From Symbiodinium natans (lineage: Eukaryota; Sar; Dinophyceae; Suessiales; Symbiodiniaceae), in contig CAJNDS010002379.1 in NCBI GenBank assembly GCA_905221605.1, positions 410,001 to 474,000 on the forward strand: 64,000 nucleotides of DNA, read 5' to 3'. Below the pieces are notes generated by a model that had not been told where the DNA came from, searched no databases, and was given only the letters and a program-made list of their open reading frames with translations. Made by a program: the position numbers and the translations under genes. Shown piece after piece: positions 12,578 to 25,100 of the stretch (position 1 is its first letter; every line of letters starts with the position of its first letter).

Positions 12578-12906
12578 CGCAAATTGGAACAATCAACCAC
12601 CCCCCCCCCCCCCCTGCCCTCGAAGAAAAAAAGCGAAGGCTGTGCGTTCAGAGTAGGGATGAAACCTCTGAACCCCAAGCCCAAGGCACCAGATGGGCGA
12701 ATCTAGGGGCCTGAAAAAATTAGAATAGGGTTTTGGGGAGTTATGCATTGTATAATTATAAAGCGACCATCAGGGAATACTACTAGTAACTATTTGGCCC
12801 CTATAACCCTAAACCCTAAACCCCAAACCCTAAACCCTAAACCCCAAACCCCAAACCCCAAACCCTAAACCCTAAACCCTAAACCCTAAACCTGAGCAGC
12901 TCAAGG

Positions 12907-13000
12907 CACCACAAACTCGACCGTGTTCTCTTCGCCAGGTATCACCGCCTCCTCGCGAAGTGTGATCGCCGACCGGGCACCGACGTTCCTCACCATCGGG
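12907..13000 (-). CDS. Exon-like island, possible 3' end of a gene
   Basis: On the minus strand this reads MVRNVGARSAITLREE then AVIPGEENTVEFVVP and a TGA stop, between two telomere-type arrays. Protein-like composition, no family recognised. Confidence 0.3.
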
Positions 13001-13082
13001 GTTTAGGGTTTAGGGTTCAGGGTTTAGGGTTTAGGGTTTAGGGTTCCTTTCATGAAGTACCCCTGGACGGACTGGGTGGAAC

Positions 13083-13367
13083 ATGTCTGATTGGCCAGGT
13101 CAACATGTTGTTGTGGTTCAGGCTGTGAAACAACTGCGTTGCTTTTTGTTCATGGAAGTTGTCCAAGGTCTCACCCTGCACTGGCACTTGCATGGGGATG
13201 CCTCCCAACTGAACCTGTACACATTTTCTGAGCTAACTTCCTTGAACGAAGTTATCTGTCACACTCAAACTAAGAATATGCATCATTATCAGTATCGATG
13301 TCTCGTCTCTACCTGTCCGAAGATACTACGGCCAAACCAAACAACCTCAAAACACCAAACCGGATGA
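13083..13367 (+). CDS. Open frame of 94 codons, unknown
   Basis: A plus-strand ATG-to-stop frame in unique, non-repetitive sequence (GC lower than the neighbours). No recognisable domain, signal or membrane segment. It may be a single-exon fragment or chance. Confidence 0.2.
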   Translation: MSDWPGQHVVVVQAVKQLRCFLFMEVVQGLTLHWHLHGDASQLNLYTFSELTSLNEVICHTQTKNMHHYQYRCLVSTCPKILRPNQTTSKHQTG

Positions 13368-14211
13368 TAAAGCTCAGAAGCAGCATGCGCAGGGCTGCCA
13401 AGTGTCAGGCGCAAAGACTTTCTGAACACCTCGGCCCGTGCCCCAGGGCTAAGGATTTAAGGGCTTAGGTATGAAATCGGGCTTAGCATGAAGAGGGTTT
13501 AGAGGTTAAACCCTGAACCCTAAACTGTCAAGACCCTAAGAGAACCTTCAAACCTGAAACTTGTAAGCCATTGAAGCCCTGAGACCAAAGAGTCTAACGT
13601 CTTACAGCGCTGTCCCTCCAGGGTTGTGGGTTTAGGGTTTGAGGTTTAGGGTTTAGGGTTTGGGGTTTAGTGTTTGGGGTTTTGGGGTTTGAGGTTTAGA
13701 GAAGGCCTCTACCTACGATGAACCTCTGTAGCTTACTAGAAACCAGGGTAGATGTGCCCAACGCTTAGGTTCATTCCTCTTCTGAAGATTGCATCCTAAC
13801 CCTAAACCCTAAACCCTAAACCCTAAACCCTAAACCCTACGTATGACAAGCCGAGCCCTAAACCTCTGAACCCCCAGCTGCGCCTGGGCAGCCTCCACGC
13901 CAGGTTCGAAGCAGGTGGCTTGGAGTGGCCAATCAACCTCCATGTCTTCTGACCCTAAACCCTAAACCCTAAACCCTAAACCCTAAACCCTAAAACCCGA
14001 AGCCCTAAACCCTTCAGGGGGGGCGGGGGTCGGGTTTAGGAACAAACGGTTAGACCCTGAGCCCTAAACGCTAAACTCGAGTGCCGGTTTGGTGTTCATG
14101 GTACTCAGGGATTGGGGGGCTTAGGAGTTAGAGATCTAGGAATCTAGGCCTTGAGGTTGTCCTTTAGGGTTTTCAATTGGGTTTAGGGTTTATAGGAGTT
14201 TAGGGTTTCAG

Positions 14212-14395
14212 GACAAAAACGCCCTCAACCGCCCTGCCCTTCCCTCCACTCTTCGCGGCACACGCTGGGCAATGGCGTTCACCGCAAAAGCACAGTCGCC
14301 AAAGTTGCTGCCCACTTCCACCTTCCAGGGGTTTTCGGCCAGTGGAGGGCTTTGGCTGTTGAGGCGAGCAAATGTACAGTACACGAGGGCAGTAC
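14212..14395 (-). CDS. Exon-like island, unknown protein
   Basis: Reads TALVYCTFARLNSQSPPLAE, continues NPWKVEVGSNFGDCAFAVNA and ends RVPRRVEG before a stop. The composition is that of an ordinary globular protein. Flanked by telomere-type repeats, as the proven exons elsewhere in this window are. No family recognised. Confidence 0.35.
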
Positions 14396-15026
14396 ATAGG
14401 GCGAAATAACTGGCAAAGACCCTAAACTAATCCCCAAACCCTGAACCCTTAACCCTTTTTGGGGTTTGGTTTCTGTTTTCTGGACACCCAGAAACCAAAA
14501 AGGGCAAAAGGCGCGTCCTTGGTTCATGAGTCTGGATGACCCCGCGCAGTGCCCAAAAACGGGCAAAAAAGGGCTTAGGGGTTAGGATTTAGGGTTTAGG
14601 GTACCTCAATAGGCTTTTCGTGCAAATCCCTTTACGAATGTTGCAAACGGTGTCCACTGAACCTACATCGGAGAAAGGACGCAGAGGTTCCCTCGGCCCC
14701 CTAAAAAACAATCCGATACCAACCCAATACAGCCAACAAAAACCTCTATACCCTAAACCCTAAACCCTAAACCCTAAACCCTAAACCCAGGCTTTAGGGT
14801 TTAGGGTTCACCCTATGTAAACGTCACATGGCCCTGTATGAACCCCTCTCTAACCTGGAAACCCTCTGCACCCTAAACCCTCTAGCCTAGACCCCAGACA
14901 CTACACCCTAAGGGCTCACGGTTTAGGGTTTTGGGCCGTTTAGGGTTTAGGGTTTAGGGTTTAGGGTTTAGGGTTTAGGGTTTAGGGTTTAGGGTTTAGG
15001 GCTACTAGACCCACTGTCGCTTTTGG

Positions 15027-15123
15027 CCCCTGGGGGTGGGCACCAGCTGAAGCGGGCGCTTCGGAGATCCGGCCAGGTGTTCGGCAGCAAGCTTGGCGAA
15101 GAGGTGCTCGGCTTCAGACCTTT
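15027..15123 (-). CDS. Exon-like island, unknown protein
   Basis: Reads ERSEAEHLFAKLAAEHLAGS followed by PKRPLQLVPTPRG, a likely amphipathic helix then a proline-rich link. It abuts TTTAGGG arrays on both sides (14,937-15,001 and 15,125-15,200). Confidence 0.35.
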
Positions 15124-16039
15124 CTTAGGGTTTAGGGTTTAGGGTTTAGGGTTTAGGTTTTAGCGTTTAGGGTTTAGGGTTTAGGCTTTAGGGTTTAGTA
15201 CAAGGAAGCGAAACTTTGCACTGTGGGAAACTGTAATTACCATAAATCGTAAAGACATAGCAGAGCGTTCAGACCCGAAACCCCCAAGAATCACTAAACC
15301 CTAAACCCTGTAAACCTTGAACCCTAAACCCTAAGCCCCAGAAAGCCCTAAGATTCCCAGAAGCTCAGCGGCACGACCCAGCCCTGGAGGTTCAGAGCGC
15401 AGTAGGGTCGCTGTGCCTCACCTGGGAAACCAAAAAATGGAGCCCACCCAAAAAAAAACAAGGGTTTAGGGTTCAGGGTTTGGGGCTTAGGGTTTAGGTT
15501 TTAGGGTTTAGGGCTTTAGGGTTTTAGGGTTTTAGGGTTTAGGGTTTAGGGCAGGGTTTAGGAATTTAGGGTTTAGGGTTTAGGGCAACCAAAATGAAAC
15601 CCCGCCCCGCAAAACAAGTGTTTAGAAGCTGTTTTGGGTTCAGGTTTTGGGGTTTAGGGTTTGGAAACCTCAGGACGCGTTAAAGGTTTAGGGTTTGGGG
15701 TTTTGGGTTGGGGCTTCAGGGCTAGGGTTTCCAAGCTTTGATTGTTTAGAAGTTTGGGGTTCAGGGTTCACGTTAGGCTTTGAGTTTTGAAGGTTGCGCG
15801 TCTAGCGTTTGAGAGTTTTGTCCCTACTGTAGTGGGTTTAGGGTTTATGGGTGTAGGGTAAAGGCAACCCCCAGAAGCCCTGTACACCCTGGACTTCATT
15901 TAGGCCCCCAAGACACGGATGGTTTCGGCCGCCATCTCACGCCGTTGGGGCAGTTGTAGCCTTCTTTCTGGAACAAACGAAACGAAAAAGGGTACATATC
16001 TCATACAGGTTTAGGGTATAGGATTTAGGGTTTGGCCTT

Positions 16040-16270
16040 ACGGAACATTGTCCACAAGGGATAGGGATGACAAGTACCATAGGATGCGAAACTCCTACTT
16101 TCGGGTTCATCCATGTGGTCCCCAAGAAGCCGATAGCGCAGCGCGGGAGATCCATCGGTGACAGGTTCACAACTGGGCCAGTTGGCGTTGCAGTCCCTGG
16201 CCAGCGTCATTTTTGAAGCTACTGCCTCATCCGCCGCAGGAACCTTGTTCATTGTTGGGATAATATTCAA
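16040..16270 (-). CDS. Exon-like open frame, unknown protein
   Basis: A minus-strand frame running from an ATG at 16,270 through NKVPAADEAVASKMTLARDC to LLGDHMDEPESRS. Unique sequence with protein-like composition. Another frame is open over part of the same stretch, so the choice is not certain. Confidence 0.3.
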
Positions 16271-16394
16271 ACTTTAAATATGTTATTATTAAAACTTTAA
16301 ATTTGTTATTCCTTACTGGGTTTAAGTACCCTTGAAACCCTAAACCCAAACCCTAAACCCTAAACTCCAAACCCTAAACCCTAAACCCTAACCC

Positions 16395-16926
16395 TATGAC
16401 AAAGGAACCGTGACGCACACGGGCGCCGTCGGTATGGATATCTGGTCCGCTGCCTCCCAGAGACAGCTCGAGTCCCAGTTCATGAACCCAGGGTTAAACC
16501 TTACGTGTCCAGCACGGTTTAGGGTTTAGGGTTTAGGGTTTGGCCAAAAAATAAATGAAGACTTTCCTGCGTGTAGAGGGTTCGATGCACCCAAAAAAGG
16601 TTAAAGCTTGTTTGCTGGGCTACGAAGAAGCCTTCTGATGTCGGCAAGGTCGTACAGCGAGTAGTTGTCGGGGGGGAAACTCAGGCCCGTGGCGTTGGCA
16701 GCCTTTCGCGGCTTTAGGGTTTAGTGTGTTAGGGTTGTTGGTTTTCGGCTTAGGGCTTCTCATGCAACAATCTCGTCTCTGTGTGCGCGACGCGTTCGTT
16801 ATTCGTGACAGATGCGTTGAACAAGTCTATCTTCTTGAGAGAAGTGCAAAAGCAAAACCAGGTCATTTTGTCGTGGAATCGCCTCTCAGGATGAGAGAAG
16901 GAAGCATGTATCTCACTGTAAAATGA
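16395..16926. other. Cluster of coding-like segments with uncertain strand
   Basis: 16,395-16,500 reads well on plus (GTVTHTGAVGMDIWSAASQR) and is also open on minus. 16,626-16,713 reads on minus as ANATGLSFPPDNYSLYDLAD then IRRLLRS, ending at GTAGCCCAG, the same bases that end the inverted-repeat elements. 16,762-16,926 on plus is an ATG frame of 54 codons (MQQSRLCVRDAFVIRDRCVE onward) with a stop. These could be exons of different genes; none is identified. Confidence 0.3.
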
Positions 16927-17269
16927 CACAAATATTCATGTGTGTAGCCCTATGCAGCCCAGCCCAAGCGCTACCTATGTGCGAACATAATACACCAAAA
17001 AGTCAAACCCCAAAACTTGAGAGCCATACTAATGACAGTGATAATAGTACAAATAATGGTAACAATCATGGGAATGTAATGAAATGACCAACAATGTGCA
17101 AGTAATAGGAATACTACTACTGCTATTGAACCACCCGAAAAAACATCATCCCCTATCTTGCCCTTACAAGGAAAGAACATCTGCTTTTGCGTGGTTTGTT
17201 CTTAAGCAAAAAGTTGCAAATCCTAATACTGAATGCCCGCCGCGCCACTTGTAAAATGCCTTAGTAGCC

Positions 17270-17515
17270 CAATATATAGCCCTAAACCCTAGACCCTAAA
17301 CCCTAAACGCTACACCCTAAACCCTAAACCCTAAACCCTAAACCCTAAACCCTAAACCCTAAACAACAAAGGGTTAAAGTAGCACTGGGCTACTAAGAAG
17401 CTCTTCCAAGGACTCTTGCCAGGGCAGCTCCTCCGCTTCGTGTGGCCGAAGCCGAGGGACAAGCCCCGCGCGATGCGCGCCAACCTCAGGAGGGGACATG
17501 ACCCCCAGATGCCCT
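17270..17515. other. CCCTAAA array inside an inverted-repeat element, next to a coding-like island
   Basis: CTTAGTAGCCCA (17,261) and GCACTGGGCTACTAAG (to 17,388) pair as ends of an element whose core is a CCCTAAA array (17,280-17,365). Directly after it, 17,390-17,515 is open on both strands: plus reads FVWPKPRDKPRAMRANLRRG, minus reads PRLRPHEAEELPWQESLEEL. Which strand is used is unclear. Confidence 0.35.
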
Positions 17516-19146
17516 AGGGTTTAGGGTTTAGGGTTTAGGGTTTAGGGTTTGGGGTTTAGGGTTTAGGGTTTAGGGTTTAGGGTTCCCTAAGCCTTAAACC
17601 CCACGTACATCCACATACCCCTAAACCTCGAACCACAAATCCTACCGCCAGGGTCATACTTTGAACCCGGCGTACTGTATCCCTAAACCCTAAAACCTGT
17701 TTCCTATTAGCATCTAAACTTTCATGCCATTCCGAACAATCGGACCCTAAACCCTAAACCTAATGGAACACAAGTTGGCACCAACCCTAAAACAGATCTG
17801 GGTTGGCACATGGTGTAGGCCCCTATTTTAGGGAAATCCCCTTCTTGGGTTTAGGGTTTAGGGTTTAGAGTTTAGGGTTTAGGGTTAGGGATTTCTATAG
17901 GGTTGCGGCCCCTATTTCGAAAAAACAACGCCCTACACACTAGACCGTAAACCCTGAACCCTAAACGCCAAACCCCTGCACCAACCACTTCTTGGGGCAA
18001 GGAGCAAGGCAAAGACGGGCCAGCCAGAAAGGGCAACCCGGGACCAGGGTCCTGCCAAGACCTTTAGGGTAAGAGTTGGGTTTAGGGTTTAGGGTTTAGG
18101 GTTTAGGGTTTAGGGTTTAGGGTTTAGGGTTTAGGGGTTTGGGGTTTAGGGGTTTAGGGGTTTGGGGGTTTGGGGGTTTGGGTTCATCGGCTCAGGGTCT
18201 GGGACTTTTGGGGGTGTTTAGAGAGTAGGGGGGGTTTAGGGTTTAGGGTTTAGGGTTTAGGGTTTAGGGTTTAGGGTTTAGGGTTTTAGGGGGGTTTTAC
18301 GGGGTGTCAAGGATGTCTTGGGGTCTTTGAGGGTTCGAGCGGCTGCGCCGGGGTTGAGAGGCTTAAGCATTAGGAGCTTTAGGAGTTTATGGGGGCTGCT
18401 GTTCGGTTGAGGAGCTGAGGACTTTGGGCTTCGGGGATTTGAATAAGGGTGCTACTGGGGTCCACGTAAGGGCTGGTGGGTGCAGGGGCTTGGGGTTGAG
18501 GGGCTTACAAGTTTAGGGACACTTTCTAACTATGTCGTAGTTATGCAAAGCAGGGCACAAACACCGAACCCCTAAGCCCTTAATCCATGATGGTGAAGTA
18601 AAGTGGGGGGGCCCCGGGGGGTTAAGTGCATGCTGATTAGCAGCACAGCACCAGCAGCCAGAACCACGAGGCATAGTAGAGGTAGCGTCGGTAAGTGGTT
18701 GTGGTAGTGGAAGTGGTGGTGTGGGGTTGTGTGCATCGTCAAAAGCAAAGCTGATTTGCAGGAGGCTGCCGCGATCTGCTGCAAGAATCTGTGAAATATT
18801 CAACATGCCCCTTGGGCATACCCCTTAAAGGAAATTAAGGGGTATTCTTTATATTCTCCTTTAAACGGTAATGGGTGTGGGTTTGGGGTATGTTGAACTA
18901 TTATCAGAAAGAAATGCGTACGTGCTAGAACCTCGATGGGGACTCGTGAGATTCACGTTGACCTACTGGACTGCTGCAAGTAAGCCGAGAGACCCATGCA
19001 CCATAAACCCTTGAAGTAGAGCCCTCGCGGCCCCTAAAGCCTATAATTATTAAGCCCCCCACCCCCTTCACAGGCTTTGTAGGATTAGGGTTGAGAAGGT
19101 TCAGGGTTTCGGGTTCTAGGGTTTATAGGGCCTAGTACTTCCCGCC
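17516..19146. repeat. Telomere-type arrays and GT-rich low complexity, no gene
   Basis: TTTAGGG arrays at 17,519-17,584, 18,076-18,140 and 18,235-18,285. A (GGT/GTG)-rich stretch at 18,640-18,730 produces open frames by chance. A small inverted repeat (ACCCCTTAAAGG...TTAAGGGGTAT) lies near 18,820-18,850. Nothing else recognised. Confidence 0.6.
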
Positions 19147-22100
19147 TCTTGAAGCAGCAGAACTGCCACGTCCATCATCGCGCTGGTACGCGTGGGAATG
19201 CCGGCCACGATCCGAAGTGCGTGTCGCTCTGCCTTTACTGGACCCCAAGCCCCAAACCCTAGACCCTAAACCCTAAACCCCAAACCCTGAACCCTAAACC
19301 CTAAACCCTGAAGCCAAGCCCCAAACCCTCAACCCCAAACCCCAAAACGCAAAACCCTAAACCTCCAAACCCCAAGCCCCAAACCCCAAAACCCTGAACC
19401 CTAAACCCCATACCCTAAGCAACCCCCAAACCCCAAACACCAAACCCCAAACCCCACACCCCAAACCCCAAACCCCCAAACCCCAAGCCCGAAACCCTAA
19501 ACCCTAAACCCTAAACCCTAAACCCTAAACCCTAAACCTCCAAACCGTAAGCCCCAAACCCCAAAACCCTGAACCCTAAACCCCATACCCTCAGCAAACC
19601 CCAAACCCCAAACACCAAACCCCAAACCCCACACCCCAAACCCCAAACCCCCAAACCCCAAGCCCTAAACCCTAAACCCTAAACCCTACACCCTAAACCC
19701 TAGCCCCAAACCCTAAACCCTATAAACCCCAAAACCCTAAACCCCTTCAAAAGAAACCTCGAGGAGGCCCTCGCAGATCAGCGCCAGGGCCGCAGTGAGG
19801 TCCTTGAATGGCCATTAGAAAAAAAAAGACGCTCTGAAACCCATCTCCCAAAATCAATCAAGGTTTAGGGTTTAGGGTTTAGGGTTTAGGGTTTAGGGTT
19901 TAGGGTTTCGGGTTTCGGGTTTAGGGTTTAGGGTTTCGGGTTCAGGGGCAGAATACCCTACAGTAGCCCCAAGCCTTTTGTATATACAGTTGGACTCTAT
20001 CTAGCCAAAAAGGTTAAAGGCCACCTACCCAGTCCCTAAGAAAAGATGATCCCCCAAAACCCTCACCCTAAACCCTAAACCCTAAACCCTAAACCCTAAA
20101 CCCTAAGCCTCTTAAACCTAATATCTGCCCAGGGTCGGGGGACACGAAACGCAGGCTCCGGAGGAAGCCGAGGACGCCGCTGGTCTTCCAGGCCTGGGCT
20201 TAGGGTTTAGGGTTTAGGGTTTAGGGTTTAGGGTTTAGGGTTTAGGGTTTAGGGTTTAGGGTTTAGGGTTTAGGGTTTAGGGTTTAGGGTTTCAGGGTTC
20301 AGGGTTCAGGGTTTAGGGTTTAGGGTTTAGGGTTTAGGGTTTAGGGTTTAGGGTCTAGGGTTTAGGGTTTAGGGTTCAAGGTTTAATGTGAGAGTCCCAT
20401 TTATAAATGGGGTGGTAATACTAGAATTCGCCGGGCCAGAGGGGTCCAGCCGAAGACTACTTTCCATTACGGGAGGTTTTCGGGCCGATGTATGTAAACA
20501 AGTCTATATAGGCGGGTGCGGTGATAATAATAAAGGGTGGTAATTCTAAAATTTTTCCGGCCTGGAATTGAAAATTTTACTGAGAATCGCTTAAGAGTGG
20601 GGCCGGCAGAGCAAAAGGAGCTGCAGAGAGCAAGCAGAAGCCTTCAAGAGAAAGCAAAGCAGACCCTGACAGCTGACCCCCCCCCAGACCCCCAGACCCC
20701 CAGACCCCCAGAATTGATTATTGGCACCCCGTCTTTTTTCCACGGGCTTATAGGGTTCAAGGTTTAGAAGCAGAATAAGAAAAAGAATGCATGGCGGTCG
20801 CATATCTTTTACCTCTATGGGCTTCTGTCTGATACTGTGAGCTCCCAATGCTGCAGCGCCAAAGTAGGAGACTACTGTACAGGTCAAGCTACAGAGGTAC
20901 CTAACTAGTCGGGTGTGCTCGTTTGTGTGTGTTTGTGCTCGGACGTTGCAGGCTGCTTAAGGTTGAGGTTTTAGGGGCCTATATATCTTAGTGTCTGGAT
21001 GCAGAGTGTGTTTGCCAGACATTGCATCGACCAATGGACCCCTATCTATCTTCCCCTTAGTCATGCCATCTGCCAGCAGGCCGCGTGTGTCCATCCATTT
21101 CAGGACACGTGGCATATCTGACTGAAGCAAGTCACGCAGCCAGTTAATGTGCACGAACAGCGTGCGTTCTGCTGGCATTCGAGGGCTGGTTGCGGACAGG
21201 GCCCAAAACAAGTTCATGGCATCGATGATGAGCTCGGATGCCATTTCGAAGCCGCCTTTCTCACGGAGTGTCCTGGCTTGCTGACTGGAAAGGGGTCCCT
21301 TCAGGACCTCCTGAAAGGCAAAGAGCATCGGGACCAGTTGGTCGACTGTGCCCACTGCGGCCAGGGTCTCGGATGAGAAAGTGCTCCGAGTGACAAGTTT
21401 AAGACTCTGAGACTGAGCCTCAAGCAGGTGGCATACCTCCTTGCCTTGGGCATTGACGCCCCACCGGAGGAACACAGAGCCTCGCATGCCGTAGCCCTTG
21501 CTGTCTCCTTCTTTGTCAAAGGATGCGTCTGAAAAGGCCACGAGGCGGCGTTGACATGTCATTGCAGGAAACACAACCTTATGTAGTTTGCGCTGCATGG
21601 CTGCAAGGAGCAGGTTGAGGCGGCGCACGTGGATGTTAAGAGGGTTGGAAGTGCGCCTTTGAAGGGCAATGACGAACACAGCGGCCCAGGCCTGCGATAG
21701 AAGGGCGTAGGCAACAGCACCAAGCAAGCTTTGGTACAGCTGATGAACTTCTGCGCTGCACGGCTCTGTGCTGGGGCGGCCAGTGAGCTCAGCATGGCGG
21801 ATGGGCCGCATTGCCAAGATGTATTCGTCGGCCTCTGGACCTGTGGCACCTGGGGCATCCCGAAATGGAGAGGGAGTTTGCACGTCCGGGTTCGGGGCTC
21901 GGCCAGGCGGTGTGAGCGGATACTCTTGAGCGCCCTGGCCTCCTCGACTGGCGTTGCTTGAGCCTCCAGGGGAAGCTGGCGGTTGAGGAGTGCCACTCAC
22001 AGAGTGGCTCACATAGTTGAAGCGAGCAATGATGCGAGTGCTGCCATGGCAGTTGGGGCACTGCATCCTGGCCTCCTCATGGACCAGGTAGGAGGTCCAA

Positions 22101-25100
22101 CAGTGGGTGTGGAACAAGTGCCGGCGCACAAGGCGAACCACAGACTCACCTGCTCCGAACTCTTCCTGGCATAGCGAGCACATTGTATCCTGCTCATCGT
22201 AAGCCTGCAGATCATCGGCCCTCGGAAGGTGGAGGGCCTTTTGAGTACGCTTGGCTTGTGTCCTGCGCTCTTGCATGGTACGCTGGGCATGGGCAAAGGC
22301 TTCAATGGATGCGTGGTGCACTTCATGGAGTTGGGATGTCACCTCAGTGGTCGGCGCGGTCTGGTCAGGCGGCTTGTTCAGCCAACGCAAGGTGGTTGCG
22401 GCAGTGGCAGAGTGCAGGCTACTCACAAGCTGGGCATTGATTGGCTCAAGGGTGCTTTGCACGGAGGGTAGCCCATCTCGCACAGGGATCATGGGCTCCT
22501 GCTCTGGATTGACAAAAGCCAAAGGTTGCTGCACAAAGCTGAACTCAGACATCGTAGCCCACGGTGGCAGGCTGGGCGGCGGCTGAGCCACATATAAAGG
22601 CACGGTGCTTGCAGGCCCTGTGAACAGCGGCAGTGGGAAAGGTGGTCCAGGCATGGGAGGCTGTGCTTCAGCAGGGTCAGCACCGACATTTACCCCTGCA
22701 CCTAAACCACTAGAACTAGACCCTTCACCCCTATCAACCCCGGACGGAGGGTCAGCAGCTGAAGGCTGGGCCTGCCTACTGAACGCTCCCATACCTCGAA
22801 GGTACTCAGCCCAAGGATCTGGCTGTGGTTGAGGGACTTCGGACGGCATAGACCAGGAGTCGTCCGATGGAGAGGCCATGAAAACCATGCTGAGCGGGCC
22901 ACCTTCAGGGATGGTGTTGACATGGAAAGAAGGAGCAGCAGAGGACGTCTGTCTGTGGTTAGGGTCTCGGGGCAGATGGCAATCCTTGCTGAGATGGGTT
23001 TCTGAGCCACAGCGAAAACACCTCATGGTCATACCATCTTTGCCTTTGGGGTTTGTGCGGCGGCCTTTGCCTTTGCCTGTGGACCTTTTGCCGCCTTTGC
23101 CCTTACCTTTGCCTGCAACCTTGAAGACCTGCTGCACCTCATCGTCGGAAAGAGAGGCAAGGAAGGCAGAGGGATTAGGACGGCTTTTACCCTTACCCTT
23201 AGACTTAGACCCATAACCCTTACCTAAGCCCTTATGTCGGATGAACCGGCGCACATGGCGCCTCACGGTGCGCGTAGGCTTCTGGGACCAACGTCGCCAC
23301 TGGCTTTTGGCCTTTTGGTAGGCCCAAAAGAGATGCTCTCCAATGGCAGGGTCGTCATAGCTTCCTTCAGGAGTGCAAGGAGGCAGCTCGGTGCCACCAT
23401 CAGAGCTAGCAGTATCGGTGTCAGTGCCACCGTCACTCACTTCGAACTCCTGCGCCATCCAAGCTGTGGCGCTTGGTTGCTCGGTGCCCCAGCCGCTGCC
23501 CGGGGCCATGCTGGCGTCGGGGTGGGCATCCCACACATTTGAAGCCTCGCCCTCAGCTGCATGCCACACAGAGGATGTGGCCTCCACCTCAGCCTGCGCC
23601 CAAAAGTTCTGGCAGGTTGCGTTGCGCTGAGGCCTCAAGGATGCTGCTATGTTTCCTGGGGCATGTTCCAGAATGTGTCCCATCCGGCGAAGCTGAGTCT
23701 TGAGCTGGGCCAGTTCTGCATCGGTCTGCGGGAAAACACCATTGAAAGGGGCCAGGAGTGTAAGCAGCTGGTGGTCACTAACCCCTATGGCTCTAAGCAA
23801 TAACCAGGTTAAACCCGTAATGCTCATCACAAGTTGTCCCTGATCATGAGCCCGCTGCCTGACAACATCAAATCGGTTAATGATGTTGTCCACTGATTCC
23901 GCGCCTTGCCTGTCAAAGGTGAGCAGCTCAGTCACTGCTGACAGTCGAACTTCCTCTCCCAAGGCAGAGAACCTTTCAGCTAACACTGCTGCCCCGTTCA
24001 CTCGTCCTCCCTGCACTAACACAGCTGGCGGCAGCGTCCGAACCAGCTCCTGGGCTGAGCCTCGGAGACTCATGCACAAAAGCGCTGCCTTGCGTGCGGG
24101 ATCCCCCTCTGTGGCCACGGACCAAACCAGCACATCATGCGACCACCTCCTGAAGGGGTACTGGGCCTGGTTGCTGGGGTCCCACACTGGAGGCATCCTG
24201 GACACGCTGGCTGTGGGCATCATGTGGCACAGAGCCCCCAAAGCCAGCGCAGTGGCACTTAAGGTAACTACACCCACTAAAGTATGGGGATTAGGGTGGA
24301 ACCTTAGGGTGTGCGCTGGGTGTGTGCGTGCATGCTGCAGGGCTGGCCCGTCACTCCCAGTGTCAGCGGCACACACTGGGAGCATCAGCACCAGCAACAC
24401 AAGCAGGCCAAGCGGGCCTAGGCTCCATACCAGTCTCCAGGCAGAGGTACCGGCATGGTTCATCAGCCGAAGCCCATGAACCATGCTTTCCCATGCCGCT
24501 CCAGACACTGGCAGGCACACAAGGGTTGAGGTAGTCCCCGACTGTCGTACGTCGCGCTCGAGTCCGGTTGTCGCGTTCGCTCGCCCCAGTCCGGTTTTCG
24601 CGTTTGCTCGCTCCAGTCCAGTTGCACGTCCAACGTCGGAGCCAAAATGGGCGGTAGCAGAAACTGCGTGATGTAGGCACGTTGGTGTAGACCCATCCAA
24701 CTGTGGCGACTCTGAAAAAACACCATTGTAGGCTCTTGTAACCACCGTCGATGGAAAACACGCGTCCAAAACATCTTGGCTGTAGCAGTTGTCTTGTAAA
24801 CAATCCCATCCGCTGCTACCACAGGATGGATTCAGGCAACTGTTGCTGAAAATCGGCTCCCATACACCACTGTACTGCAGTATTGGGCTCGTGGTGCTCG
24901 TAGTGCACGTGGTAAAGCCAGGAGAAGGGCAGGTAGATCTTGTATGCTGTCCGCACCTGAAGGCCTGTGTACAAGATCTCCCAGGCCACATTGTCTCCCA
25001 GTGAGCTGACAGCCAAAGGCGAAACTGTAGAACCATCACAGCCCCGCGTCTGGCTGCTAGCCGTTTGGTGCGTCCCTGGAAGCGTTCCCAAGCGGGGCCA

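Larger units (their letters stand above)
13368..16030. repeat. Arrays with exon-like islands on the minus strand
   Basis: CCCTAAA arrays at 13,798-13,838, 13,953-13,998 and 14,751-14,786, TTTAGGG arrays at 14,937-15,001, 15,125-15,200 and 15,535-15,590. Three unique islands between them read as protein on the minus strand: 13,870-13,950 (EDMEVDWPLQATCFEPGVEA), 14,212-14,395 and 15,027-15,123, the latter two listed separately. Confidence 0.55.

Noticed and set aside
12399-12706. Arg-Glu or Ser-Leu repeat proteins
   Set aside because: Direct translations of the (GA)n microsatellite.
18513-18806. His/Pro-rich open frames
   Set aside because: They follow a GGT/GTG-rich low-complexity stretch and are open in several frames at the same time.
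21149-24809. Many open frames on both strands inside the retroelement
   Set aside because: Shadows of the 1,430-codon polyprotein frame in GC-rich sequence; none has domain features.
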